Shown here in pieces: positions 8,722 through 16,723 of a stretch of 41,719 nucleotides of DNA. How positions within the stretch are numbered: position 1 is the stretch's first letter; each line of letters starts with the position of its first letter. The position numbers and the translations under genes are program-made. Source of the DNA: Halieaceae bacterium (lineage in GTDB: Bacteria; Pseudomonadota; Gammaproteobacteria; Pseudomonadales; Halieaceae); contig JAPOQD010000190.1 in NCBI GenBank assembly GCA_026710905.1, positions 1-41,719 on the forward strand, written 5' to 3'. The notes under the pieces were generated by a model. It was not told the origin of the DNA, did not search any database, and worked only from the letters and a program-made list of their open reading frames with translations.

Positions 8722-10119
8722 TTAAAACGTGAGATGACTGTTTATAAAGGTCTGCACGGAAGCGAGTTCATTCGGCAACACCTGGAAACGCTCGGTTCGT
8801 GCATACAAATCGCTCAATTGGGCTGGCAAGGCAGGTTCTACATCAATCCCGGCCCTGGCCACTGCCTCGGGAAACTTCACCGGGTGCGCCGTTGCAAGGC
8901 TGATCATTATGCTGTGCTGGTCACGGCGTAAATCCCGGGCCGCCCTGAGAGCGATGGCTGAATGCGGGTCCAGCAGGTAGCCACTGGAGGCGTAGACCTC
9001 CGCTATCAGTTGGCAGGTCTGTTCGTCATTCACGGACTGGCTGCTGAACAGGGCTCGCACCCGCTGCATGGCCGATTCACTGAGGGTGATGGCGGAACTC
9101 TTGAATTGTTGCATCAGGTCGGCGATTGCTTTCCCGTCGCGCTGGTACAAGTCAAACAACAGGCGTTCAAAATTACTTGATACGGAGATATCCATACTCG
9201 GTGACAGGGTGTGCTGTAACACGCCGCGAGCATAGACTCTGGTATTCATGATGCGGTGCAACACATCGTTGCTGTTGGTGGCGATGATCAACTGCTTGAC
9301 CGGCAGCCCCATTTCCCTGCTCAGGTATCCCGCAAAGATGTCACCAAAATTACCGGTCGGTACGGAAAAAGCGACTTCCCGCACTGGGGCGCCGAATTGC
9401 ACGGCGGCATAAAAATAGTAGACGATTTGCGCCATGATACGAGCCCAGTTGATGGAATTGACCGCCACCAGGCTACGCTCCCGTGGCAGAAAGCCGCGTT
9501 CGGCAAAGCTGGCTTTTACCATCGCCTGACAATCGTCAAAATTACCCTGCACGGCAATGTTATGGATGTTGTTTCCGGGGACCGTGGTCATCTGCCGGCG
9601 TTGCACCTCGGATATGCGCTGGTGTGGGTGTAAAATGAAAATGTCGACATTGTCGCAACGCTTGCAGCCTTCAATGGCCGCGGAACCGGTATCTCCGGAG
9701 GTAGCGCCCAGAAGAACCACCTTGCACTGCCGGCGCTGCATCAGGTAGTCCAACAGCCGGCCCAGCAACTGCAAGGCGAAGTCCTTGAAAGCCAGGGTTG
9801 GGCCATGGAATAGCTCCAGTACCCATTCATTGGTCTCCAGGGGCACCAGCGGCGCTACCGCCGGGTGGTGAAACTCAGCGTAACAATCCGTAATCAGCTG
9901 CTCCAGATCGGCATCGGGAATGCAGCCACCGATAAACGGACGGACAATTTCAAAAGCCAGTCGTGAGTAGTCCATTCCGGCCATCGCGGCAATCTGCCCG
10001 GGGGAAAACCGGGGCAATTCCCGTGGAACGTAGAGCCCCCCATCCGCCGCCAGGCCGGTCAGCAACACCTCCTCGAAATTGAGCGTCGGTGCTGTGCCGC
10101 GAGTACTGACGTATTCCAC
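8722..10119 (-). CDS. thrC: Threonine synthase
   Basis: PLP enzyme converting O-phosphohomoserine to threonine, the last step of threonine synthesis. The 465-residue length and the N terminus MEYVSTRGTAPTLNFEEVLL match the long (E. coli/Pseudomonas-type) ThrC class. The PLP-binding Lys is at 112 in HGPTLAFKDFALQ; the phosphate-binding loop GATSGDTGSAAIEG and SVPTGNFGDIFAGY are present. The gene starts 16 bases after hom, so the two form one transcription unit with alaC. No convincing terminator follows. Confidence 0.97.
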   Translation of the reverse strand: MEYVSTRGTAPTLNFEEVLLTGLAADGGLYVPRELPRFSPGQIAAMAGMDYSRLAFEIVRPFIGGCIPDADLEQLITDCYAEFHHPAVAPLVPLETNEWVLELFHGPTLAFKDFALQLLGRLLDYLMQRRQCKVVLLGATSGDTGSAAIEGCKRCDNVDIFILHPHQRISEVQRRQMTTVPGNNIHNIAVQGNFDDCQAMVKASFAERGFLPRERSLVAVNSINWARIMAQIVYYFYAAVQFGAPVREVAFSVPTGNFGDIFAGYLSREMGLPVKQLIIATNSNDVLHRIMNTRVYARGVLQHTLSPSMDISVSSNFERLLFDLYQRDGKAIADLMQQFKSSAITLSESAMQRVRALFSSQSVNDEQTCQLIAEVYASSGYLLDPHSAIALRAARDLRRDQHSIMISLATAHPVKFPEAVARAGIDVEPALPAQLSDLYARTERFQVLPNELASVQTFINSHLTF

Positions 10120-10135
10120 GCTCCGGTTTCTCAGC

Positions 10136-11440
10136 TCAGCCGTCCAGGCTCTCTACCCGAATACGGGTAATACTACCCGCTATCGAGGGCAGCGCCTCAA
10201 GGGAAGTGACCGCAGCGCGCAAATCCGCCTCGCGAACTGTATCGGTAAGGATGGTCACCGGCACCTGGGTCTGTCCCACTTCGGGCGGCTTCTGAAGCAG
10301 TGCTTCAATACTGATACCCGCCGCACTGAAGATACTTGCTATCGCCGACATGACACCGGGCTGGTCTGCCGCCGACATGCGCAGATAATACGCTGCCTGC
10401 ATATCCTCAACCGGCAACATCGGTAAATTCCGGTTGATGAAGGTATAACCCAGGCCCCCGCTTACCGGCCGCTGAGCTCGACCCAGCGCCCTGGCCAGGT
10501 CAACTACATCCGCCAGCACTGCCGAGGCGGTCGGCTCGCCGCCGGCGCCGTCGCCATAGTACAGGCTTGTACCTACTGCATCCGCTTCCACCAACACCGC
10601 GTTCTTGACTCCATTGACACTGGCCAGCAGGCAATCCTGTGGAATAAGAGCCGGGGTCACTCGCATTTCGACAGCACCGTTGCTGCGTTGCGCCACTGCC
10701 AGATGTTTGACGCGATAACCCAGTTCACTGGCGTAAGCCAGATCCTGGGGTGCGATAGTACAGATGCCTTCGGTATATACCCCATCGATTTGCAGCGGCA
10801 TTCCAAAGGCGATGGCAGCCATGATGGACAGCTTGTGCGCAGCATCGACGCCCTCTATGTCGAAGCTCGGGTCTGCCTCCGCATAGCCCAGTTGCTGAGC
10901 TTCCCGCAACACCTCGGCAAATTCCCTGCGCTGCTCCCACATGGCGCTGAGGACAAAGTTGGTGGTACCGTTGATGATGCCGGCCAACCGCTGTATGCGG
11001 TTTCCCGACAGCCCTTCTCGCAGCGTCTTGATGATCGGAATGCCGCCGCCAACTGCTGCTTCATAGGCAATACTGACACCGGCGGCTTCGGCCTCGGCAA
11101 ACAATTCGTTACCGTATTCGGCGATCAGCGCCTTGTTGGCAGTAACCACATGCTTGCCATTGGCAAGCGCCTCGCGCACCAGTTCCAAGGCAATATCCGT
11201 ACCGCCGACCAATTCAATGACCAGGTTCACATTCGGGTCGCGGGGTACCGCAAGAATGTCGTGGTTAACCGGCAACCCACCCAGATCACAGGCGGGGTTA
11301 GTACGGCGCGATGCCACATGCGTCAGGCTGACTTCACATCCGGCCCTGGCGGCAATGACCGCGGCATTTCGCTGCAACACATTAACCAGGCTGCTGCCGA
11401 CGGTGCCCAGCCCACACAGGCCCAGTCTCACCCCGCTCAT
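10136..11440 (-). CDS. hom: Homoserine dehydrogenase
   Basis: NAD(P)H-dependent reduction of aspartate semialdehyde to homoserine, the branch point to threonine and methionine. With the ATG at 11440 it has 434 residues, the usual size for a monofunctional Hom. The Rossmann motif LGLCGLGTVGSSLV is at the N terminus, followed by VVTANKALIAEYG, AAVGGGIPIIKTLREGL, GIINGTTNFVLS and DIEGVDAAHKLSIMA. A C-terminal ACT domain (about 350-434: YYLRMSAADQPGVMSAIASI) probably senses threonine. The frame stays open to 11479 and inside alaC, so ATG 11455 is an alternative; I prefer 11440, one base after the alaC stop. Confidence 0.95.
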   Translation of the reverse strand: MSGVRLGLCGLGTVGSSLVNVLQRNAAVIAARAGCEVSLTHVASRRTNPACDLGGLPVNHDILAVPRDPNVNLVIELVGGTDIALELVREALANGKHVVTANKALIAEYGNELFAEAEAAGVSIAYEAAVGGGIPIIKTLREGLSGNRIQRLAGIINGTTNFVLSAMWEQRREFAEVLREAQQLGYAEADPSFDIEGVDAAHKLSIMAAIAFGMPLQIDGVYTEGICTIAPQDLAYASELGYRVKHLAVAQRSNGAVEMRVTPALIPQDCLLASVNGVKNAVLVEADAVGTSLYYGDGAGGEPTASAVLADVVDLARALGRAQRPVSGGLGYTFINRNLPMLPVEDMQAAYYLRMSAADQPGVMSAIASIFSAAGISIEALLQKPPEVGQTQVPVTILTDTVREADLRAAVTSLEALPSIAGSITRIRVESLDG

Positions 11441-11441
11441 T

Positions 11442-12632
11442 TCAGGCGAATCCATCTTGTTTGAACATGCGCTTGACACTGCGGATAGCCTGGCGGGTCC
11501 GGTGTTCGTTTTCTATCAGGCTGAATCTCACGTAGCCCTCTCCCGCCTCACCGAAACCCACACCTGGTGATACTGCCAGCTTGGCTTCCTGCAACAACTT
11601 TTTGCTGAATTCCAGCGCACCCAACTCGAGGTAAAACTCCGGGATACGCGCCCATACAAACATGGTGGCCCTGGGTGGCTGCACTGGCCACCCCGCCGAG
11701 TTGAGGCCGTTACACAACACATTGCGGCGCTTCAAATACGACTGCCGGATTTTTTCCACACAACCCTGATCGCCCTCCAGGGCGGTAATGGCCGCCACCT
11801 GAATTGGGGTGAACATGCCGTAATCCAGGTAGGATTTCATTCGCGCAAGGGCGCCGATCAACTGGGAGTTGCCGACACAATAGCCCACCCTCCAGCCGGG
11901 CATGTTGTAACTCTTGGACATGCTGAAAAATTCTACGGCCACTTCTCTCGCACCCTTTACCTGGTGTATTGAAGGTGGCCGGTAGCCGTCATAACACAGA
12001 TCCGCGTAGGCCAGATCCTGCACCACCCAAATACCGTGTTCACGGGCAATCGCCACTACCTTTTCAAAAAAAGGCAACTCCACGCAGTGGGTGGTTGGGT
12101 TTGAGGGAAAATTCAGCACCAGCATCTTGGGTTTGGGCCAGGTATTGCGAATGGCCTGTTCCAGCTCTTCAAAGAACTCATCTTCGTCAGCCAACATGGG
12201 CACATGGCGAATGTCCGCGCCGGCAATCACAAACCCGTAAGGGTGGACCGGATAGCTGGGGCTGGGCACCAGAATTGCGTCTCCCGGCCCAGTGGTGGCC
12301 AGCGCCAGATGGGCAAGACCTTCTTTCGAACCCAAAGTGACAATGGCCTCGCTTTCGGGGTCCAGGGTCACCCCGTAACGCTGTTGATACCACGTACAAA
12401 TGGCCTTGCGCAGCCGTGGAATTCCCTTGGATTGGGAATAGCGATGCGTATCCCCACGACGGGCGGTTTCCACCAGTTTGTCGACGATGTGGGTGGGCGT
12501 GGGTTGATCGGGATTACCCATACCGAAATCGATGATGTCCTGGCCTTCGGCGCGCGCCCGCTGCTTCAATTCTCCGATGATATTGAAAACATAGGGAGGC
12601 AGACGCCGAATTCTCTGAAATTCGCCTTCCAC
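11442..12632 (-). CDS. alaC: Alanine transaminase AlaC (class I/II aminotransferase)
   Basis: PLP aminotransferase making alanine from pyruvate and glutamate. It has 396 residues with the AlaC-type N terminus [31 protein letters not shown] near 35-46, [16 protein letters not shown], the Asp of [15 protein letters not shown], and the PLP Lys240 in [17 protein letters not shown]. Arg of [12 protein letters not shown] binds the substrate carboxylate. Start is GTG 12632, which follows a sigma70-like promoter. It leads directly into hom and thrC, so amino acids of the aspartate and pyruvate families are co-expressed. Confidence 0.94.
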   Translation of the reverse strand: MEGEFQRIRRLPPYVFNIIGELKQRARAEGQDIIDFGMGNPDQPTPTHIVDKLVETARRGDTHRYSQSKGIPRLRKAICTWYQQRYGVTLDPESEAIVTLGSKEGLAHLALATTGPGDAILVPSPSYPVHPYGFVIAGADIRHVPMLADEDEFFEELEQAIRNTWPKPKMLVLNFPSNPTTHCVELPFFEKVVAIAREHGIWVVQDLAYADLCYDGYRPPSIHQVKGAREVAVEFFSMSKSYNMPGWRVGYCVGNSQLIGALARMKSYLDYGMFTPIQVAAITALEGDQGCVEKIRQSYLKRRNVLCNGLNSAGWPVQPPRATMFVWARIPEFYLELGALEFSKKLLQEAKLAVSPGVGFGEAGEGYVRFSLIENEHRTRQAIRSVKRMFKQDGFA

Positions 12633-12662
12633 GATTTTTCCAGGCTGAAATCAAGGGAGGCA

Positions 12663-12691
12663 ACAGTACTTAGCCAACCCAGCACTGTCAA
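12663..12691 (-). promoter_or_regulatory. Predicted sigma70 promoter of alaC-hom-thrC
   Basis: A perfect TTGACA (-35, 12686-12691 on the minus strand) is followed after exactly 17 bases by TACTGT (-10, 12663-12668). It lies 31 bases before the GTG start of alaC. No threonine attenuator leader peptide was seen. Confidence 0.6.
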
Positions 12692-12740
12692 CGCGGGCTG
12701 GGCGGGCCGAAGGAAATGAACTCCCTGCTCACAACACGCT

Positions 12741-13469
12741 TTAGAGAACACCCAGGCGCTGGGCGATCTCGGTCGCGGGGAGATAACCCGGAAGCATTTG
12801 CCCTGCCTCCAGCACCAGCGCCGGTGTGCCGCGCACGCCCATCCTCTGGCCCAGGGCGAATTGCTCGGCTACCGGGTTTCCGGAGCAGACATTCTCGGCA
12901 ATCGTCTCCAGGTTCTTGAGCCTGGTGATGGCAGCATGCGGATCATCCGCACACCAGGCGCTGGCGATCTTGCGATAGGACTCGCCGCCGATGCCTGAGC
13001 GGGGATAGGCCAGGTAGCGCACCTCAATTCCCATGGCATTCATTTCCGGGACTTCGCGGTGCAATTTCTGACAATAAAAACAATCCACATCAGTAAACAC
13101 GGTAATGCTGGCCTTGGCGCCCTTCTCTGGGGAAAAGATGATCATTTCGCTCGGGTCAATTGCGGCCAACAGTTCCTTGCGTTGCTCATCGCGCTGCTGT
13201 TCAGCCAGATTGACCAGCCCCGAGGTTTCCACGGAAAACAGGTCGCCCAGGAAAAAATACTTGCCATCAGCCGTCGAGTAGATCATCTGCCCAGGGCCGA
13301 GACGCACCTCGTAGATACCTGCCGCGGCGCTGGGTGTGATTGAGGTGATTTCAAAATCCGGCCGCGCCTGCAGCAGTTTGCCGCGAATCGTTTCTTCATC
13401 GGTAGCGGGAAATGCATGTCCGGCAAGAGCCAGCAACGCCACGGTTAAAATTTTCCGTAAACTGTTCAT
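12741..13469 (-). CDS. dsbC: Thiol:disulfide interchange protein DsbC
   Basis: Periplasmic dimeric disulfide isomerase that reshuffles wrong disulfides. From ATG 13469: signal peptide 1-22 (MNSLRKILTVALLALAGHAF), N-terminal dimerisation domain, then a thioredoxin-fold domain with active site CFYC at 130-133 (E. coli has CGYC) in VFTDVDCFYCQKLH, a second structural Cys pair (AWCADDP and ENVCSG), and the cis-Pro loop VRGTPALVL. AAGGA precedes the ATG; the frame is open to GTG 13499. The xerD-dsbC order is conserved in many gammaproteobacteria. Confidence 0.94.
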   Translation of the reverse strand: MNSLRKILTVALLALAGHAFPATDEETIRGKLLQARPDFEITSITPSAAAGIYEVRLGPGQMIYSTADGKYFFLGDLFSVETSGLVNLAEQQRDEQRKELLAAIDPSEMIIFSPEKGAKASITVFTDVDCFYCQKLHREVPEMNAMGIEVRYLAYPRSGIGGESYRKIASAWCADDPHAAITRLKNLETIAENVCSGNPVAEQFALGQRMGVRGTPALVLEAGQMLPGYLPATEIAQRLGVL

Positions 13470-13504
13470 GAGTATTGCTGTTTCCTTTGTCAAGTTCACT
13501 TTTC

Positions 13505-14419
13505 TCAGCCGCGCGGGTGGTGCTGCGCATGCAATTCTTTCATCCGCTCCCTGGCTACATGGGTGTAGATCTGGGTCGTGGTCAGGTTACTGTGCCCCAA
13601 CAGCATTTGCACCACTCGCAGGTCGGCGCCGTGATTCAGCAAATGCGTCGCAAATGCGTGCCGGAGTGTGTGGGGCGACAAGGGGCTTTTGATTTCCGCG
13701 CGCCGTGCATAGATTTTAATACGATACCAGAATGCCTGGCGAGTCATTTGTTGACCCCTCCGGCTGGGGAACACCACTTCGACGGGAGCATCGCCCAGCA
13801 GGTCCCGGCGCGGCCCTCGCAGGTATTGTTGCAACCAGGAAAGCGCCTCCTCGCCCATGGGCACCAGGCGCTCACGGTCCCCCTTGCCGAGAATCCTCAA
13901 CACACCCTGGTTGAGACCCACCTGTAATAGACGCAGTGAAACCAGCTCGGTTACCCGCAAACCGGAGGCATAGAGCAGTTCCAGCATGGTGCGGTCACGA
14001 AATTCCAGGGGTTTGTCCAGTTGCGGGGCCGCAAGCAGTCGCTCCACCTCAGCTTCACTCAGGGATTTCGGCAGGGCGCGTCCCAGTTTGGGGCTGTCGA
14101 TGTCCAGACTGGGGTCCTGGAGCAGCAAGCCCTCGCGCAGTTGATATTGGTAAAAACCCCGTACACAGGAGAGAAAACGAGCCGTGGAACGAGCCGACCG
14201 GCCCTGACCGGTGCGCCAGCCCAGGTAGCCCAGTAACTGGCTGTGCTCAGCCTGCAACAGGCTGCAATCGCAGTTTTCCTGCAACCAGTCCGCGTACTGA
14301 TGCAGGTCGCGCCGGTAGGAAGCCAGCGTATTGTCGCTGAGGCCTTTTTCCAGCCACAGGGCATCGAGCCAGGTTTCAATAACGGGGCAATTTTCTTGTC
14401 TGGTCACTACCTGCGGCAC
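13505..14419 (-). CDS. xerD: Site-specific tyrosine recombinase XerD
   Basis: With XerC resolves chromosome dimers at dif under FtsK control. The 304-residue protein has an N-terminal SAM-like DNA-binding domain (WLEKGLSDNTLASYRRDL) and a catalytic domain with the Arg of YASGLRVTELVSL, the Lys hairpin LGKGDRERLVP, HTLRHAF (HxxR), LLGHSNLTTTQIYTHV with the second His and the nucleophilic Tyr. XerD rather than XerC is favoured by the neighbouring dsbC. The ATG at 14419 follows rplS by 22 bases but the genes may have separate promoters. Confidence 0.94.
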   Translation of the reverse strand: MPQVVTRQENCPVIETWLDALWLEKGLSDNTLASYRRDLHQYADWLQENCDCSLLQAEHSQLLGYLGWRTGQGRSARSTARFLSCVRGFYQYQLREGLLLQDPSLDIDSPKLGRALPKSLSEAEVERLLAAPQLDKPLEFRDRTMLELLYASGLRVTELVSLRLLQVGLNQGVLRILGKGDRERLVPMGEEALSWLQQYLRGPRRDLLGDAPVEVVFPSRRGQQMTRQAFWYRIKIYARRAEIKSPLSPHTLRHAFATHLLNHGADLRVVQMLLGHSNLTTTQIYTHVARERMKELHAQHHPRG

Positions 14420-14441
14420 CGGACCGCGTTACCAGCGCGGC

Positions 14442-14798
14442 TTACTTGCCGAGCTTTTCCTTGATCCGGGCAGCCTTGCCACTGCGTTGGCGCAGATAGT
14501 ACAGCTTGGCCTTGCGTACATCGCCGCTGCGTTTGACCTGAATACTGTCCAGCAGCGGGCTGTAGGTTTGAAAAGTACGCTCCACACCGATGCCGTGAGA
14601 TATCTTGCGCACAGTAAAAGCGGAATTGAGGCCGCGGTTGCGCTTGCCCAGCACTACACCTTCGAAGGCCTGCAAGCGTTCGCGATTGCCTTCCTTTACC
14701 CGCACCTGCACCACCACGGTATCACCCGGGCCAAACTCGGGCAGTTTTTTTTGCATCTGCTCAGCTTCAAGCTGCGAAATAATTGGGTTGTTGCTCAT
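14442..14798 (-). CDS. rplS: 50S ribosomal protein bL19
   Basis: A 118-residue basic protein at the 30S-50S interface. It shows the family landmarks [46 protein letters not shown] (residues about 22-67), [19 protein letters not shown] and [19 protein letters not shown]. Last gene of rpsP-rimM-trmD-rplS; its ATG overlaps the end of trmD by 4 bases. Confidence 0.98.
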   Translation of the reverse strand: MSNNPIISQLEAEQMQKKLPEFGPGDTVVVQVRVKEGNRERLQAFEGVVLGKRNRGLNSAFTVRKISHGIGVERTFQTYSPLLDSIQVKRSGDVRKAKLYYLRQRSGKAARIKEKLGK

Positions 14799-15547
14799 GT
14801 CTCACTCCCGTTTGAAATTTCCCTGTAATATTCAGCCAGCAATTGTTGCTCTTCTGGGGTCAGTTGCCGCTGCTCAAGTAGTTCGGGACGCCGCTCGGCA
14901 GTTCTGCCCAATGCCTGTTTCAACCGCCAACGGCGAATTTCCTGGTGATTGCCGCTCAGTAAGACCTCGGGTACCGGAACCCCGCGATACCTCTCGGGCC
15001 TTGTGTATTGGGGGAAATCCAGCAGACCGTCCACAAAGGAATCCTGCTGTGCCGAGAGCTGGCCCCCCAATACGCCAGGCAGTTGCCGGGCCACGGCGTC
15101 AATCACCACCATGGCGGGTAATTCTCCGCCACTGATCACATAGTCGCCGATCGAAATTTCCTCATCCACCTCATCCTGGATCAGGCGTTCATCAACGCCT
15201 TCGTAGCGTCCCGCAATCAATATCATCGAGTCCAGCCGCGCCAATTCGGCAGCGGCGCCATGGCCGAACAGCCGCCCCTGGGGCGACAGGTATAACACCC
15301 GGCTGGCCGCACCCACTTGCTGCCGGGCTGCTGTTATTGCAGAGGCCATGGTTTCAGCCTTCATCAACATGCCGGGGCCACCACCATAGGGCCGATCATC
15401 CACCGTACCATGTTGGTCCGTCGCATGATCACGGGGGTTACTAAAGTGCAAAGTGACCCGCCCGTTTTGAATCGCCCTGCCGGTTACACCATACCCGGTC
15501 AGTGCCTGAAACATTTCCGGAAACAGGCTGACCACGGCGATTTTCAT
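14795..15547 (-). CDS. trmD: tRNA (guanine-N1-)-methyltransferase TrmD
   Basis: Methylates G37 next to the anticodon with S-adenosylmethionine; prevents +1 frameshifting. From ATG 15547 it has 250 residues starting [20 protein letters not shown]. The trefoil-knot SAM site is seen as [22 protein letters not shown] and [40 protein letters not shown] holds the catalytic Asp. The reading frame is open upstream to 15688, but those 47 codons overlap rimM and contain an 18-bp tandem duplication, so they are not taken as coding. Confidence 0.96.
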   Translation of the reverse strand: MKIAVVSLFPEMFQALTGYGVTGRAIQNGRVTLHFSNPRDHATDQHGTVDDRPYGGGPGMLMKAETMASAITAARQQVGAASRVLYLSPQGRLFGHGAAAELARLDSMILIAGRYEGVDERLIQDEVDEEISIGDYVISGGELPAMVVIDAVARQLPGVLGGQLSAQQDSFVDGLLDFPQYTRPERYRGVPVPEVLLSGNHQEIRRWRLKQALGRTAERRPELLEQRQLTPEEQQLLAEYYREISNGSET

Positions 15548-15578
15548 TGCATGGCCCGCATATCCCGAGCGTACTGGC

Positions 15579-15614
15579 GCCATGTGCCCGAAGGGTGCCA
15601 TGTGCCCGAAGGGT
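15579..15614. repeat. Tandem duplication of 18 bp between rimM and trmD
   Basis: GCCATGTGCCCGAAGGGT occurs twice head to tail (15579-15596 and 15597-15614) with no mismatch, in the 79-base spacer between the rimM stop and the trmD start. It looks like a recent slippage event. Confidence 0.85.
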
Positions 15615-15626
15615 ACAACATTGCAG

Positions 15627-16154
15627 CTAGTACTCCGGGTCCCAGTCCACGTCCAGGCATGCCTCGGTGAGGTTGACCCTGGTGACAACGCCGCCCCGCA
15701 GCCAGGGAATCAAACGCTGGCGGCGGTCGCGGCTGCCAGAACAGGGATTCACCACCAGAACATCGTTGGCTCCGGTCTCCAGCAAATGGCCAACCCGGCC
15801 CAGCAATTCCTCGCCGCAACGAACTTCCAGACCCTGCAATTGATGCCAGTAAAACTCATCCTCCCGCAACGGCGGTAATTCCGCCGCTGCCACGGCCACC
15901 TCGCAACCCGCCACGGCCTCGGCGGCATTACGGCTATCCACATCCCGCAAACGGGCGACCAGACCCTTGCCATGCCGCCTGCCCTCCTCAAACTGGACTG
16001 CGCCCCAAACACCCTTGCGTTTGATATGGTGATTGCGATAGTCGAGCAGACCTTCTATCGGTTCGGTAAAGGAGCGAATTTTCACCCAGCCCCGAATGCC
16101 GTAGGGACCGCCAATTCGACCAATGATCAGGCGTTCTTCAGCGGTTTCAGCCAT
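15627..16154 (-). CDS. rimM: Ribosome maturation factor RimM
   Basis: Binds uS19 and helps 30S head assembly. The 175-residue protein begins [25 protein letters not shown], the conserved RimM N-terminal barrel, and has a C-terminal PRC-barrel domain (about 95-175) with [31 protein letters not shown] and [17 protein letters not shown]. Ten bases after rpsP. Confidence 0.95.
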   Translation of the reverse strand: MAETAEERLIIGRIGGPYGIRGWVKIRSFTEPIEGLLDYRNHHIKRKGVWGAVQFEEGRRHGKGLVARLRDVDSRNAAEAVAGCEVAVAAAELPPLREDEFYWHQLQGLEVRCGEELLGRVGHLLETGANDVLVVNPCSGSRDRRQRLIPWLRGGVVTRVNLTEACLDVDWDPEY

Positions 16155-16163
16155 TGCCCAAGC

Positions 16164-16415
16164 CTATGCGGCAGCGGCGGCTGCTTCCTTGATCAGGCTG
16201 GCTACACGCGGAGAAACCTGGGCGCCCTGTGATACCCAGTGATCAATACGCTCCCGGTCAACACTCAGACGCTGTTCCCCGCCACGGGCGATAGGGTTGA
16301 AAAAACCAACCCGTTCAATAAAGCGGCCGTCGCGAGGATGGCGGCTGTCCGTTACCGTCAGGTGGTAGAATGGGCGTTTCCTGGAACCTGAACGAGCCAA
16401 GCGAATGCTTACCAT
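16164..16415 (-). CDS. rpsP: 30S ribosomal protein bS16
   Basis: An 83-residue protein starting [20 protein letters not shown] with [19 protein letters not shown], diagnostic for bS16. First gene of the rpsP-rimM-trmD-rplS operon. The C-terminal tail is a run of Ala (KEAAAAAA). Confidence 0.98.
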   Translation of the reverse strand: MVSIRLARSGSRKRPFYHLTVTDSRHPRDGRFIERVGFFNPIARGGEQRLSVDRERIDHWVSQGAQVSPRVASLIKEAAAAAA

Positions 16416-16446
16416 GATTTCGAACTAACCTCGCTGCACCAGTGCC

Positions 16447-16463
16447 GCAGCCCGGTCGGCTGC
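16447..16463 (-). promoter_or_regulatory. Hairpin in the rpsP leader
   Basis: GCAGCC (16447-16452) and GGCTGC (16458-16463) form a perfect 6-bp stem with a 5-base loop, between the putative -10 box and the rpsP start. A role in leader-RNA control is possible but unproven. Confidence 0.35.
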
Positions 16464-16480
16464 TGGCCAAAAAGGCGCGT

Positions 16481-16486
16481 ATTCTA
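16481..16486 (-). promoter_or_regulatory. Putative -10 box of the rpsP operon
   Basis: TAGAAT on the minus strand at 16481-16486, followed by ACGCGCC, a context common before gammaproteobacterial rpsP. The matching -35 is poor. The box overlaps the end of the small ORF downstream of the RND operon. Confidence 0.45.
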
Positions 16487-16723
16487 CGTTACCGGGAGCA
16501 AGTTTTCCACTACAGAACTGTCCAGCGCTTTATGAACCTGAACGCAGGGGCCGAATCCAACCCAAGGTGAGTTTGAAAGACCGATGTCTTCCACGCCGTG
16601 GGCAAAGGCCGCGGTGGAAATCAAGGCCAGCAGTAACAATAACCCTGAGCGAAAGCCAGATATAAGCCCTGAGCGAAAGTCAAATATAAGCCCTAAGCGG
16701 CGGATAAACTGCTTACTCAACAT
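16484..16723 (-). CDS. Short exported ORF after the RND pump, possibly a truncated HupE/UreJ-like protein
   Basis: From ATG 16723 (overlapping the end of the czcA-like gene by 11 bases) it codes 79 residues: a basic N terminus, a hydrophobic leader LLLLLALISTAAFA, then mature AHGVEDIGLS and about 30 residues without a recognisable domain. HupE/UreJ-type proteins often start their mature part with AHGV and occur after HME-RND genes, but the membrane segments that should follow are missing, so this may be a decayed remnant. The leader carries a duplicated 8-residue unit (FRSGLI). Function unknown. Confidence 0.45.
   Translation of the reverse strand: MLSKQFIRRLGLIFDFRSGLISGFRSGLLLLLALISTAAFAHGVEDIGLSNSPWVGFGPCVQVHKALDSSVVENLLPVT
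16641..16700. repeat. 24-bp tandem repeat, about 2.5 copies, inside a signal-peptide region
   Basis: CCCTGAGCGAAAG recurs at 16643 and 16667 and as CCCTAAGCG at 16691, always 24 bases apart. The repeat keeps the reading frame of the minus-strand ORF and adds 8 residues per copy before the hydrophobic core of its leader. Confidence 0.75.

Noticed and set aside
10688..11464. 258-codon plus-strand ORF
   Set aside because: Antisense to hom; no domain visible, ordinary mirror of a GC-rich coding frame.
15548..15688. 47-codon upstream extension of trmD
   Set aside because: Overlaps rimM, contains the tandem duplication, and family proteins start at [13 protein letters not shown].
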